Shown: positions 43,152 through 52,967, counted from the stretch's first letter. The stretch is DNA of 64,000 nt from Anoxybacillus mongoliensis (GCF_014201515.1 NZ_JACHEQ010000010.1:1-64000), one strand, 5' to 3'. Translations and numbers: made by a program. The notes: generated from the sequence alone by a model not told the origin.

Positions 43152-44739
43152 TTTTATCGATTGTTCGCTTTAAAAAGAGCACAAACTGACCACGTGTCAC
43201 AATGTCGTTCGGACGATATGGATTGTTGATCGTCACTCGATTATAAAACAACGTGTTAATCGGCTCATACGCCCAGTGAGAAGGAGGCACATCAATGAAT
43301 GATCGATTTCCCGTCGGCTGTTCATACACATCGGCATACACTCTCGTTAAAATCGCTGCCATTTGGGCGCGAGTAATATAGTCGTTCGGATATAGCTTTC
43401 CGTTATATCCGGTAAGCAATCCATATGCCTCAGCAATTGCCATCTCTTTATACCACGGATCAGTCGGTTTGACATCTGTTGCTTTCATGACATATCGTTC
43501 TGGCAACGTGAGCTTTAATTCACGAATAAGCATAAGCGCAGCATGTCGGCGAAGTAACCGTTCGTTTGGGCGAAACGTTCCATCTGGGAATCCTGAAATA
43601 ACACTTCGTTCATACAATAATCTTGCTGCTTCTTGCAACTCCTCCCCGACGACATCTGGAAAAAGTGGAGGAGGAGAAACAAGCGAATCAATCGTTCCAT
43701 ATTGGACGCGCAGCGTTGCTGAACCGCGGTTAAACCCTTTTGTCGTCGGTTGAACGACGCGAAATAATGCTGTATCGACCATTGTTGAACGAAACAACCA
43801 CGACACTTCATTGTTTAACGTTGCTCCGTCATATGTCGTTTCTTTTACTCCTTTTGGCACACTTCCGATATAAACGGAAGCATAGCGTCCATTCCCATCT
43901 TGCGCGTTGACGTATGCGGTGGCATCAGCATATGTGTACAGCTTGAGTGCATATACGTTATTTTTTACCGTATAGTTTGTAAGCCGTAATGGCAGTGGCG
44001 GCATTGGTTCATACGGAGCACCGAGCTGATTTTTCCAATATGTTTGTAACGCTGGAAGTTCAAATGGTGTCGGAAGATGGACGTTCATTTGCATATGTCC
44101 TTTTAAAGCGTTCGGTGATCCGAATAATTGCACGTAATCTTCTGCAAGTATTTCAGGCATATACCATTTGTACGCTCCACTTCCATCAGCGTGAACAGAC
44201 GGATAGCGAAAAAGTTCGCGCGCCGCCGCATACTGCGACTGCAGCCATTCGTTCGGAAGGCACTGTTCTTTATTTAATAAGTAATAATAAGTAAAATGAT
44301 GCCCATACTCATGTGCAAGCGTCGTCGCCATCTCCTCAACCGTCGTCCATTCGTTGCCGCCGTACAAATGAATGTACCGATTTGAAAGTAACGAAAGCTT
44401 CGGACTGACTTGATATTGCGCAAAATATTGTCCGAGCACGTTTTGTCCTGCGGGGTAATCCGGGAAAATTTTTACGCTTCCTAATAAAGAAAGCTCCGCA
44501 CCATGTTTGTTTTTTAATAGTTCTTGTTCAAGCTGAGCAAGCTTCGTTGTATTCCAATATACGCTATAACTTTCAAACGTCACCCCACTCGTTCCGTTAT
44601 AGCGGGCAATGAGCGGGTAATAATCTTCATACGCTTGTGCTTGCGCTTTTTTCGTTAAATCAACGACATCGGCATGAACTCGGTCTTGGAAAAAAAACAA
44701 AAACGCGAACATAAACAAGATGAACGACATACGACGCAT
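43147..44739 (-). CDS. SLH-anchored putative zinc metallopeptidase
   Basis: A protein of about 530 aa with a signal peptide (residues 1-22, ending VHA) and a central region with an HExxH zinc motif in TLAHEYGHHFTYYYL (residues about 138-152). A further acidic motif, EILAEDYVQLFG (about 197-208), could supply the third ligand, as in gluzincins. A beta-rich part follows, with three SLH repeats in the last 190 residues. I could not place it in a named peptidase family. Start ATG 44739 has GAGGTG 6 bases upstream; the longer frame needs a GTG inside that site. It is probably a wall-bound protease. Confidence 0.8.
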   Translation of the reverse strand: MRRMSFILFMFAFLFFFQDRVHADVVDLTKKAQAQAYEDYYPLIARYNGTSGVTFESYSVYWNTTKLAQLEQELLKNKHGAELSLLGSVKIFPDYPAGQNVLGQYFAQYQVSPKLSLLSNRYIHLYGGNEWTTVEEMATTLAHEYGHHFTYYYLLNKEQCLPNEWLQSQYAAARELFRYPSVHADGSGAYKWYMPEILAEDYVQLFGSPNALKGHMQMNVHLPTPFELPALQTYWKNQLGAPYEPMPPLPLRLTNYTVKNNVYALKLYTYADATAYVNAQDGNGRYASVYIGSVPKGVKETTYDGATLNNEVSWLFRSTMVDTALFRVVQPTTKGFNRGSATLRVQYGTIDSLVSPPPLFPDVVGEELQEAARLLYERSVISGFPDGTFRPNERLLRRHAALMLIRELKLTLPERYVMKATDVKPTDPWYKEMAIAEAYGLLTGYNGKLYPNDYITRAQMAAILTRVYADVYEQPTGNRSFIDVPPSHWAYEPINTLFYNRVTINNPYRPNDIVTRGQFVLFLKRTIDKK

Positions 44740-44812
44740 ATATATCACCTCATTCTATCAATCTATATGTATCTTAACACGATTTCTGACATGACGTGGC
44801 TGGAAAATGTGA

Positions 44813-44842
44813 AAGGCTGCCTGTATGCATAGGCAGCCTTTT
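44813..44842. terminator. Terminator of the large PPC subtilase gene
   Basis: 11-bp stem AAAGGCTGCCT/AGGCAGCCTTT with an 8-base loop. It follows the subtilase stop codon on the minus strand; the short A/T tails make it usable in both directions. Confidence 0.8.
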
Positions 44843-44845
44843 CAT

Positions 44846-47800
44846 CTATTTTTTCATAATCGAGAGCGTGTATGGGTTGGCATTTGGCCGAGCAAGTGAT
44901 TCTTCAACGACGACATAGTACGTTCCTTTTTTCAACGAAAGCGTGCCGATTTCCGCATCACCATCGCCGTAATGGTCATACGTTTGAACGAGGCGACCTT
45001 TCGCGTCGTAAACGGACATGACCCCATCCATCGTACCCGGTACGTCAAGTTTGCATGTAAATGTCCCATCTTGTTCAACGACGAATTTGTAATAATCTTT
45101 ATCGCCGTAGTCAATGACGTTCATGTAGCCACGTGCTTCATGCACATTTCCTTTTTTATTGAAAGAAAGCGGTTTTGATGGCACGTTGTTTTTCACAACA
45201 GATGACGCATCTTCATCTTTTTTATTAAGCGATTGAATACCAAAGTTGTACGACTGTAGCGATAGCCCATCCCACATAAACGAGTTGACGACAAAGAAGT
45301 AGCCGACGTTTTTCTTCGCTTGGAACGATCCGTTCACATCGTATAACGGGCTCCAGCCATTCGGGAAAAACGTTACAGCTTTGTTGTATTCTTCTTCATC
45401 AATCGTCATATTTCCGTTCGTATCTTCAACAACGGATATAATTGGAATTAATGTACCACGCAATTGTTTTGGCAACGATGCGTTCGGTTTGCTTGGTTTC
45501 GCAAAAAGCGTCAACAGTTCGTTCGCTTTCCGATGTTTATAGTAGTAGTAATCAACATCGTTCGGAAGGACAAAGTTTCCTGTTTTCGATTCATTTACAT
45601 TTACAACTGTCGCTTGAATTGGCTCGTTATTTTTTTCGTTAACATCTTTCGGTGCATCGACGAGCTTTTTCGATGTCATGACATACGGATCGGCTACCGG
45701 TTGATAATTGTCGTTTTGCACCGACATGTAATACGTTTTTCCTTCTTCAAGAATTAACGTCCAGTCGGATTGTTTTTTCCCTGTCATCCAATCAAACGGC
45801 CAGAACGAGTTAACAGGAATGAGATCATCTTTTTTCTCATCGTATTCAAACAACATTGCTGACGGCATCATGTCGTCAGGTGTCGCAAACGAAAACTGAT
45901 ATATCGCTGTGTTCGGAACAGTGAAGCGATAAAAGTCCTGGTCGCCACTAAACTGGATAAATGCTTCGGCGCGGTCACCAATGTTGTAAGCACGCGCATT
46001 TTCTTTAATTTGCTGGATTTGTTCTTTTTCAAAGTAGCTCCAGCTTCCGTCATCGCCAATGATGACGATATCGTTTGGCTTGCGCATTTGTTCTTTTATT
46101 TTTTCCATTTGTTCAACAGCACCATCGTCCAATGGCATCGGCTCGCGCGCTGGGAAATTGTCTTCGTCTTGTGGCAATGTAATGGCTTTTGCGCTCAGCT
46201 GATATGGAATGGCTGATGCGTTTACTTCTTTCACTTGATTGCTTGACATAAAAGAGTCTAATATCATCGGATAAAATCCACTCAGTGGTTCACTTGACGC
46301 TTCGAGCACATATTCTACGCCCGGTTGCGCTTCAAACGTCACCGTCTCTCCTTTACCGACACCGTTATTGTTTCCAAACACGATTGGGAATGGAATTTCT
46401 TTATACTTCGCATTCGGATCAACAGGGCGGTATAGTTCTTCAGCTAAATAAACGTTTAATGACGAATCAATGCCCGGAACAGGTGACAATTCAAACTTTA
46501 CCGTCGTCGGCTCTGCAACAGTAAAACGGAAATAGTCGCGGTCGCCTTCTTTCGCATCTTTTTCTGGCACAAACGTTAAGTTTTCTAAGGCAAACGGCAA
46601 TTGTTCAATGACAGCCGGATTTTCTTTTGTTATGCCATCATCGGCAAGCTCGGTAAACGATTGAACAGCTAACGTATACGTCGATTTTCCTTGTAAATTG
46701 TAGTTGCCGTTTGCATCTGTAACGCCGATCGCAAGCACGCCAGATTGTTTCGCTGTAAATAGTTTCGCTTCCATTTCGCCTGCCCGACCGTCATTCACTT
46801 GAATCGGCTTTTCAGACGTTGTTTTTCCTTCTGGATAAAAGCGAAACACAAGTTTATAATCGTAAGCTTCAGCTCCTTCGAGTAGCGCTTGCACACTTTC
46901 ACCTTGTTGAACGTTTATTTTTACCCAATGCACTTCTTCCGGTTTTGTCAGCGATCCTTTTTTCACGTACGGTTCTTTCGCATCAATGACTGGGGCTTTC
47001 GCTAAAATTGTTTCATCGTTCCATTTTTCTTTTTGCGGCACGTTTTTGATATTATATTGCAGCGCAGCCACTGGATTGACTAAGCCGTTGCCGTACGTTA
47101 AATCGTATCCTTTTTCACCTAAATCTGTTGCGGTGCGCTCTAAAATCCATTCGACTTGATACGGCTTTAAATTCGGGTACTTTGATAAAAGAAGCGAAGC
47201 GACGCCTGCGACAACTGGCGATGCCATCGACGTTCCACTTAACTCAGCAAACGAAGACCCTTTCGTATAGTCATAAATGGGGCTGTATACATCAACCCCC
47301 GGTGCAACGAGGTCAACAGATGGACCGTAGTTTGAAAACTCAGCGAGCTTATTTTTACTATCCGTTGCCCCCACGCTAATGACTCCTTCATAGGAAGCTG
47401 GAATGGAATACATATCCGTCGCTTCATTTCCTGCTGCGGCAACGACCGTAATCCCTGCGTCAAGCGCTTTTTGAACAGCTTCTTCTAAAATTGGCGAGCT
47501 AAAATAGCCACCGAGGCTCATATTAATGACTTTTGCCCCTTTTTCAATCGCATATAAAATCCCTTGGGCGATCGTATAGTCGCTTGCTCCCCAACCGCCA
47601 CCGAATACGTCAATGGGTAAAATTTTAACATTTGGATTGACACCGTGTGCACCAATGCCGTTGTTTGCGTTCGCTCCGATAATACCTGCAACATGCGTTC
47701 CGTGTACATCTTTCACAGGAGCACCTGCTGGATTGATCGCATTGTAAGCAGGGAGGACGCGCCCTTTAAGCTCTGGATGCTTCGTATCCATCCCTGTATC

Positions 47801-48286
47801 AATGACCGCAACGGTGACGCTATGTGTTCCTGCAAGCTTGATTGCTTTGTCAATATTTAAAAGCGACAATAAATACATATGGTCTGCTTTCGGATCAGCC
47901 GAACCGAGCCGTTTGTATGTAAAACTTGGTGTCACGCTTTTTACGGCTTTTAATTTTGCATAGTTTCTCATGATCTCTTGAAAATTTTTCCCTTTTTCCA
48001 CCGTCACAACATCATATTTTAATTGCGGAAACGACTGTTTTACTGTCGCTCCTAAACTACGATGCACCGCAGCTGGAATTTTTTCATTGTACTTCACAAT
48101 CAATGTATCGACGCTCACTTGGTTTTGTGCATCTTCGAACTTTTTGTAAGCGAGTGACGCCGATGTTTTTGTCATTTGTTTTTTCCACTGCACAATCGGT
48201 GGTTCGGTCGATGCTTGCGCAACTGTCGGCACGATAAGCGATGAGGCTAAACTAATCGATAATGCGGTTTTCTTCCATTTTTTCAT
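44846..48286 (-). CDS. Large secreted subtilase with PPC-type C-terminal domains
   Basis: A 1146-aa secreted S8 protease. Order: signal (1-25, ending AQA), a propeptide (about 45-125), and a catalytic domain with D in VAVIDTGMDTKHPE, H in VHGTHVAGIIGANA and S in GTSMASPVVAGVASLL. A long C-terminal half (about 440-1146) contains at least three pre-peptidase C-terminal-like beta domains (YYKFVVEQDGTFTCKLDVPG, YRFTVPNTAIYQFSFATP types). An internal acidic DTNGNMTIDEEEYNKA stretch looks like a calcium-binding loop. No SLH repeats. Start ATG 48286 has AAGGAGG upstream. It diverges from secA2. Confidence 0.92.
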   Translation of the reverse strand: MKKWKKTALSISLASSLIVPTVAQASTEPPIVQWKKQMTKTSASLAYKKFEDAQNQVSVDTLIVKYNEKIPAAVHRSLGATVKQSFPQLKYDVVTVEKGKNFQEIMRNYAKLKAVKSVTPSFTYKRLGSADPKADHMYLLSLLNIDKAIKLAGTHSVTVAVIDTGMDTKHPELKGRVLPAYNAINPAGAPVKDVHGTHVAGIIGANANNGIGAHGVNPNVKILPIDVFGGGWGASDYTIAQGILYAIEKGAKVINMSLGGYFSSPILEEAVQKALDAGITVVAAAGNEATDMYSIPASYEGVISVGATDSKNKLAEFSNYGPSVDLVAPGVDVYSPIYDYTKGSSFAELSGTSMASPVVAGVASLLLSKYPNLKPYQVEWILERTATDLGEKGYDLTYGNGLVNPVAALQYNIKNVPQKEKWNDETILAKAPVIDAKEPYVKKGSLTKPEEVHWVKINVQQGESVQALLEGAEAYDYKLVFRFYPEGKTTSEKPIQVNDGRAGEMEAKLFTAKQSGVLAIGVTDANGNYNLQGKSTYTLAVQSFTELADDGITKENPAVIEQLPFALENLTFVPEKDAKEGDRDYFRFTVAEPTTVKFELSPVPGIDSSLNVYLAEELYRPVDPNAKYKEIPFPIVFGNNNGVGKGETVTFEAQPGVEYVLEASSEPLSGFYPMILDSFMSSNQVKEVNASAIPYQLSAKAITLPQDEDNFPAREPMPLDDGAVEQMEKIKEQMRKPNDIVIIGDDGSWSYFEKEQIQQIKENARAYNIGDRAEAFIQFSGDQDFYRFTVPNTAIYQFSFATPDDMMPSAMLFEYDEKKDDLIPVNSFWPFDWMTGKKQSDWTLILEEGKTYYMSVQNDNYQPVADPYVMTSKKLVDAPKDVNEKNNEPIQATVVNVNESKTGNFVLPNDVDYYYYKHRKANELLTLFAKPSKPNASLPKQLRGTLIPIISVVEDTNGNMTIDEEEYNKAVTFFPNGWSPLYDVNGSFQAKKNVGYFFVVNSFMWDGLSLQSYNFGIQSLNKKDEDASSVVKNNVPSKPLSFNKKGNVHEARGYMNVIDYGDKDYYKFVVEQDGTFTCKLDVPGTMDGVMSVYDAKGRLVQTYDHYGDGDAEIGTLSLKKGTYYVVVEESLARPNANPYTLSIMKK

Positions 48287-48450
48287 AAAAAGCCTCCTTC
48301 AAAAGAATGTAACATACATATTCGCCACAAAAGACAAATACACCTACTATAACGAAAAAAAGACAAAAAAGTTTCATATTTTGATAATTTTTTCTAACAA
48401 ACTTACAATATCACCCAACAAACAAAAAGTAAAGAAATATTTTCCGGGTC

Positions 48451-48479
48451 GTGAAACATTTTGGGAACAATGGTATACT
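48451..48479 (+). promoter_or_regulatory. Predicted promoter of secA2-slaP
   Basis: GTGAAA 48451-48456 (weak -35), a 17-base spacer and TATACT 48474-48479, ending 45 bases before the secA2 ATG. Confidence 0.45.
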
Positions 48480-48523
48480 GTACGTTGAAACGATTTGATT
48501 TACAGCGAAGGAGAAGGTTCCCC

Positions 48524-50854
48524 ATGTTGTCTTACATAAAAAAACTAGTAAACAGCGATGAACGCAAACTGAAAAACTATAATAAAATCGTCGCGCGTAT
48601 CAATGAGCTTGAACCGACATTTGAAACGTTGACAGATGACGAATTGCGCGCGAAAACAAATGAATTTAAGCAACGGCTCACGCAAGGCGAAACGGTATTT
48701 GATATACAAACCGAAGCGTTTGCGACTGTCAGAGAAGCATCGAAACGTGTGCTTGGGATGCGTCATTTTGACGTTCAACTCATCGGCGGACTTGTGCTTG
48801 CCGAAGGAAATATTGCGGAGATGGCGACAGGTGAAGGAAAAACGCTCGTCGCTTCCGCCCCAAGTTATTTGCGCGCGCTTGAAGGAAAGGGCGTACACGT
48901 CATTACGGTCAACGACTATTTAGCTCGCCGTGACCGTGACTTAATCGGAAAAATTCACGAGTTTTTAGGGCTGACCGTTGGCTTAAATTTGCCGCAAATG
49001 TCACTAGAGGAGAAAAAAGCGGCATATCAAGCCGATATTACGTACGGGGTCGGTAACGAGTTTGGCTTCGACTATTTGCGCGATCATATGGTTTATAGCG
49101 TTGCCGACCGTGTCCAACGCCCATTTCATTACGCGATTATCGATGAAGTCGATAGCGTATTAATTGATGAGGCGAAAACCCCCCTCATTATCGCAGGAAA
49201 AACAGGTGTCAGTTCAGAACTAAGCTATTTATGCGCGCGCATCGTAAAACATTTCATTCGCGATGAAGATTACGAATACGATGAAGAAACAAAAACCGTC
49301 AACTTAACCGAACAAGGCATTGAAAAGATTGAAAAAGGATTTGGCATCGACAATTTATATGACCTTGAACATCAAGTGTTGTACCATTACGTCATTCAAG
49401 CATTGCGCGCATACGTCATGTTTACACGCGATGTCGACTATATCGTGAAAGACGGAAAAGTGTTGCTTATTGATATGTTCACCGGGCGTCCGATGGAAGG
49501 TCGCAGCCTAAGCAACGGTCTTCATCAAGCCATTGAAGCAAAAGAAGGATTAGAGTTAACAGAAGAAAATAAAATTCAAGCATCGATCACAATCCAAAAC
49601 TACTTCCGTCTTTATCCGGTTTTATCGGGAATGACAGGGACGGCGAAAACAGAAGAAAAAGAGTTTCAAACGTTATACGGCATGGATGTCGTCCAAATTC
49701 CAACAAACCGCCCTGTCATCCGTCAAGACTTGCCTGATCGCGTTTTTGCAACAGTCGAAGCGAAATATAAAGCAGTCGCAAAAGAAGCGAAGCGCGTTCA
49801 TGCGACAGGACAACCGATACTCATTGGTACAACATCTATTTTACAGTCAGAAAAAGTGGCGAAATATTTAGCGGAAGAAGGATTGTCGTTTCAGCTGTTA
49901 AACGCCAAAAGTGTCGAGCAGGAAGTAGAGTTGATTTCACGCGCTGGTCAAAAAGGACAAATTACAATTGCGACAAATATGGCAGGGCGCGGAACAGACA
50001 TTATGCTCGGAGAAGGCGTGGCAGAACTTGGCGGATTGTACGTCCTCGGTACAGAACGGCATGAAAGCCGACGCATCGACAACCAATTAAAAGGACGTGC
50101 TGGCCGTCAAGGAGACCCAGGGCGCTCGCAATTTTTCATTTCGCTTGAAGATGACATGTTTCGTCGTTTTGCCAAAGATGAGTTAGAAAAAATGAAAAAA
50201 TCGCTACAAGTAAACGATGAAGGAGAAGTATTAAACAAAGATATTCACGAGTTTGTCAACCGTGTACAGCGCATTTGTGAAGGAAGCAACTTCTCTGTAA
50301 GGGAGTATAACTTAAAACTGGATGACGTACTAAACGAACAGCGTCGTACCATTTATACGCTTCGTAATCGCATTCTTGAAGCTAACGATGTGATTCCAAT
50401 TGTCGTTCATATGGTGCCATCATTTCTTGAAAGAGAAATTCGTTATACATGTCCAGAAGACGTCATTCCAGAAGAATGGGATATGGCTCGGCTAGTAGAG
50501 ACGGTGCAAACGGTGATAAACGAACATATTGATGTAACTGGTGTTGTCGATCAAAAAGAAGTGGAAGCGATCATCCAGCAAGCGATCACTTCATGGAAAG
50601 AGCGTGTGCATACATTAGAATACACTGAAGAACACCAATGGGCATTGAAACGTGCTTTACTTTCACTCATCGATTTTCACTGGACAAAACATTTGGAAGC
50701 GATGGAGTTGTTAAAAGAAGGAATTGGGTTGCGCTATTACGGACAAGAAGACCCGATGCGCCAATATGCAAAAGAAGGGTTGGAACTCTTTATACAGATG
50801 TATCACCGATTAGAAAAAGATGCTTCCCAACAACTTGCCCAGCTACTTATTTAA
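48524..50854 (+). CDS. secA2: Accessory Sec translocase ATPase SecA2
   Basis: A 776-aa motor ATPase that pushes a subset of exported proteins through SecYEG. Motifs: Walker A MATGEGKTLVA (near residue 100), DEVDS/DEAKTPLI (near 206), VDYIVKDGKVLLIDMFTGR in the cross-linking domain (near 305) and the helicase motif GRGTDIMLGEG (near 490). It lacks the long C-terminal linker and zinc finger of housekeeping SecA and is shorter. Start ATG 48524 has GGAGAAGG upstream. The next gene is slaP, as in B. anthracis, where SecA2 and SlaP export the S-layer proteins. This identifies it as SecA2 rather than SecA1. Confidence 0.93.
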   Translation: MLSYIKKLVNSDERKLKNYNKIVARINELEPTFETLTDDELRAKTNEFKQRLTQGETVFDIQTEAFATVREASKRVLGMRHFDVQLIGGLVLAEGNIAEMATGEGKTLVASAPSYLRALEGKGVHVITVNDYLARRDRDLIGKIHEFLGLTVGLNLPQMSLEEKKAAYQADITYGVGNEFGFDYLRDHMVYSVADRVQRPFHYAIIDEVDSVLIDEAKTPLIIAGKTGVSSELSYLCARIVKHFIRDEDYEYDEETKTVNLTEQGIEKIEKGFGIDNLYDLEHQVLYHYVIQALRAYVMFTRDVDYIVKDGKVLLIDMFTGRPMEGRSLSNGLHQAIEAKEGLELTEENKIQASITIQNYFRLYPVLSGMTGTAKTEEKEFQTLYGMDVVQIPTNRPVIRQDLPDRVFATVEAKYKAVAKEAKRVHATGQPILIGTTSILQSEKVAKYLAEEGLSFQLLNAKSVEQEVELISRAGQKGQITIATNMAGRGTDIMLGEGVAELGGLYVLGTERHESRRIDNQLKGRAGRQGDPGRSQFFISLEDDMFRRFAKDELEKMKKSLQVNDEGEVLNKDIHEFVNRVQRICEGSNFSVREYNLKLDDVLNEQRRTIYTLRNRILEANDVIPIVVHMVPSFLEREIRYTCPEDVIPEEWDMARLVETVQTVINEHIDVTGVVDQKEVEAIIQQAITSWKERVHTLEYTEEHQWALKRALLSLIDFHWTKHLEAMELLKEGIGLRYYGQEDPMRQYAKEGLELFIQMYHRLEKDASQQLAQLLI

Positions 50855-50876
50855 ATGAAGGAAAGGAGATGGAACG

Positions 50877-51743
50877 ATGATTCCATTTTTCAAAAAGAAA
50901 AAACAAGGGGAAGATAGTACCGTTCAAGCAGGACAATTATTTGACGGAGCAGCTGAACAACAAGATGAAGACGTGCATACCACGTTATCGATTCATCCAC
51001 TGATGTCGCTAACGGCAGAACAAAAATATTATTTTCAATACGTCAATAACGAACTGCCACCATTGAAAAAAAATCAAGTATCACTAGCCGGAATTGAATG
51101 GAAAAAAGAAGAGGATCGTTATGTTGTTACGGCGTTTGTACGAAACAGTTTAGATCAATCAATTCGTTTTGAACATACGCCACTGTTGTTGATTGGGCCA
51201 GATGGGAAAGTAATCGGACGAAAAGTATTTCCGATGCACGAACTTGGCGACATTCCGCCAAAAAGCAGTCGTCCATGGCGATTTGTATTTACAACGAGCG
51301 ACCTGTATACAGAACATATCCCTGAAACGGGATGGAAGCTGGCGTTTGAATTAAAAAAGCCACATCGACTAGATTTAGAAGAAAGTTGGGAACAACATTT
51401 AAAAGAAGAAGATAAGCAAAAGCTTGAGCAACTCGTTCGCTCTCTTACTCCGCCAAAACAAGGAGAAGTGAACGTCATGGGGTTACAAGCGCTTATCAAC
51501 AACGAAGGAAATTTAGTCGTCACCTTACTTATTCGTAACGGTAATGATAAAAACATTACGTTTGAGCAAATGCCGTTAATCGTCGAAGATGCATCGGGTG
51601 ATGTTATCGCACGCGGAGCGTTTACATTGCAGTTAGAAGTAAAAGCAAATACAAGCAAGCCGTGGACATTTATCTTTCCAAAGTCGCTCTTACAAAAAGA
51701 ACAATTTGACTTTTCTACATGGCGCGCCTATATTCCACAATAA
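50877..51743 (+). CDS. slaP: Accessory Sec system S-layer assembly protein SlaP
   Basis: A 288-aa protein with no signal peptide. The N-terminus is basic and charged (FFKKKKQGED). Two copies of a beta-sandwich module of about 110 residues follow: the first around IEWKKEEDRYVVTAFVRNSL, the second around LINNEGNLVVTLLIRNGN. Both contain R(F/P)WxF(V/I)F motifs (SSRPWRFVFTTS; TSKPWTFIFPKS). This is the SLAP_DUP arrangement of B. anthracis SlaP, needed with SecA2 for S-layer export. It lies 22 bases after secA2 with an AAGGAG site, so it is in the same operon. Confidence 0.9.
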   Translation: MIPFFKKKKQGEDSTVQAGQLFDGAAEQQDEDVHTTLSIHPLMSLTAEQKYYFQYVNNELPPLKKNQVSLAGIEWKKEEDRYVVTAFVRNSLDQSIRFEHTPLLLIGPDGKVIGRKVFPMHELGDIPPKSSRPWRFVFTTSDLYTEHIPETGWKLAFELKKPHRLDLEESWEQHLKEEDKQKLEQLVRSLTPPKQGEVNVMGLQALINNEGNLVVTLLIRNGNDKNITFEQMPLIVEDASGDVIARGAFTLQLEVKANTSKPWTFIFPKSLLQKEQFDFSTWRAYIPQ

Positions 51744-51745
51744 GG

Positions 51746-51778
51746 AAAAAGGGCTGATGATTTACATCAGCCCTTTTT
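51746..51778 (+). terminator. Terminator of the secA2-slaP operon
   Basis: 14-bp stem AAAAAGGGCTGATG/CATCAGCCCTTTTT with loop ATTTA, ending in five T; it starts 3 bases after the slaP stop. Confidence 0.93.
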
Positions 51779-51913
51779 CTTTGCCTCTGGCCACCAACCG
51801 CTCTCTATTGTAAACAGAAGGAAATAGTACTACAGTTATATTTTAGCATTATTTTTCACGTTTAACAAACATATTTTTAGTTTTTTTGGCATAAATTTTT
51901 CGTTGACAAACCA

Positions 51914-52360
51914 TTAAAATAAACAATATTGAATTTTCTGCCCAGAACGAATGGAAACTGAGCGGAATGTACATAAGATGGCTCGTTCTTCAGCAGCTGT
52001 GAGGTCATTCATCGGTGCGGGGATGTAACGTTTCTCGAGGTCACTCCAACGTTTCACGCATATTTGAGCTTTTCCTCTTCCGAAGAAAAACGTAATGACA
52101 ATCATTAATTGATCGTCTATCGTTTTAAAAAATAAAAATAAGTCATCTTTTGTTGTGCACGTAATCATCCGATAACGAATCGGTTCTAGCGGTAGTTTAT
52201 CGCTCGGTGAAATAAACTGAAGTGAATCAGAAAAGTGAATGGGCTCAATCGTTCGCGATTCGTGAAACGGAGGATTGGGCTTCTCTTTAATAAGTACTTC
52301 GCACATTTTTCCTCCTTGTTTCGCCTGATGAACAATGTAATTTGAAAAATAAATATTCAC
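51914..52360 (-). CDS. Hypothetical protein (148 aa)
   Basis: No family recognised. The protein is soluble and basic with a beta-rich middle (RYRMITCTTKDDLFLFFK, QLMIVITFFFGRGKAQICVKRW) and four or five cysteines. It has no signal peptide or membrane segment. Start GTG 52360 has AAGGAG 10 bases upstream. It is transcribed away from the XRE regulator gene, sharing a 190-base interval that contains dyad operators, so it may be a target of that regulator. Confidence 0.6.
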   Translation of the reverse strand: MNIYFSNYIVHQAKQGGKMCEVLIKEKPNPPFHESRTIEPIHFSDSLQFISPSDKLPLEPIRYRMITCTTKDDLFLFFKTIDDQLMIVITFFFGRGKAQICVKRWSDLEKRYIPAPMNDLTAAEERAILCTFRSVSIRSGQKIQYCLF

Positions 52361-52453
52361 GATTCATCATCTCCTTCAAGTTTTTCCAATGTATATTTTT
52401 ACATTTTATGAATATTCAATCAACTTTTTTCGACAAACAAACCGTCGATTTTT

Positions 52454-52502
52454 GTTCTAAAAACGAACATTTTTTCATTTTGTTCTCAAAAAGAACAAAA
52501 TG
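52454..52502. promoter_or_regulatory. Two dyad operators before the XRE regulator gene
   Basis: GTTCTAAAAACGAAC (52454-52468) and a perfect 11-bp inverted repeat CATTTTGTTCT/AGAACAAAATG (52476-52486 and 52492-52502). A third half site, GTTCC, follows at about 52504. The shared GTTCT core resembles SinR-type half sites. They probably serve autoregulation and possibly the divergent 148-aa gene. Confidence 0.55.
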
Positions 52503-52550
52503 AGTTCCGTTCTTCTTCTATCGTAAAAGAAAAAGGGAATTTGGTGGAAG

Positions 52551-52967
52551 ATGATGTTACAACATATTGGCGAACAAATTAGACGTTTGCGAAACGCTCA
52601 CGATTGGACGCAAGAGCAATTTGCACAACGATTAAATGTATCTCGTTCTAAAGTAAGCAAATGGGAAAATGGCGAAGTGCTTCCTGATTTACAATCGCTT
52701 ATCGATATGAGTGATATATTTCATGTCAGCGTCGACTTTTTGCTTGGAAAACATCCAACAGATGAACAGCTGTTACAAGAAGTGCGATTGGCATACGGAA
52801 CGAACGAAATGAGCGATGAGCAATTATCGCTTATTCGTTACATGAATGAACAGCGCGAGCTCGCGAAGCGACTATATGCCCTACAGTCGTTGCCTTTACA
52901 TAAGCGAAAGCGAATTGAAGGAGTCGTCATCAAGATGATTGATGAAATGATTGAAGCGTTGAAATAA
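52551..52967 (+). CDS. XRE-family transcriptional regulator
   Basis: A 138-aa Cro/CI-type repressor. The HTH_3 domain is at residues about 7-62 (IGEQIRRLRNAHDWTQEQFA, then LNVSRSKVSKWENGEVLPD). The conserved continuation is LQSLIDMSDIFHVSVDFLLG, followed by a helical C-terminal region (about 70-138) that may dimerise or sense a signal. ATG 52551 (GGTGG site) or the adjacent ATG 52554 may be used. Palindromic GTTCT-type dyads lie directly upstream. The regulon is unknown; candidates are itself and the divergent 148-aa gene. Confidence 0.85.
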   Translation: MMLQHIGEQIRRLRNAHDWTQEQFAQRLNVSRSKVSKWENGEVLPDLQSLIDMSDIFHVSVDFLLGKHPTDEQLLQEVRLAYGTNEMSDEQLSLIRYMNEQRELAKRLYALQSLPLHKRKRIEGVVIKMIDEMIEALK

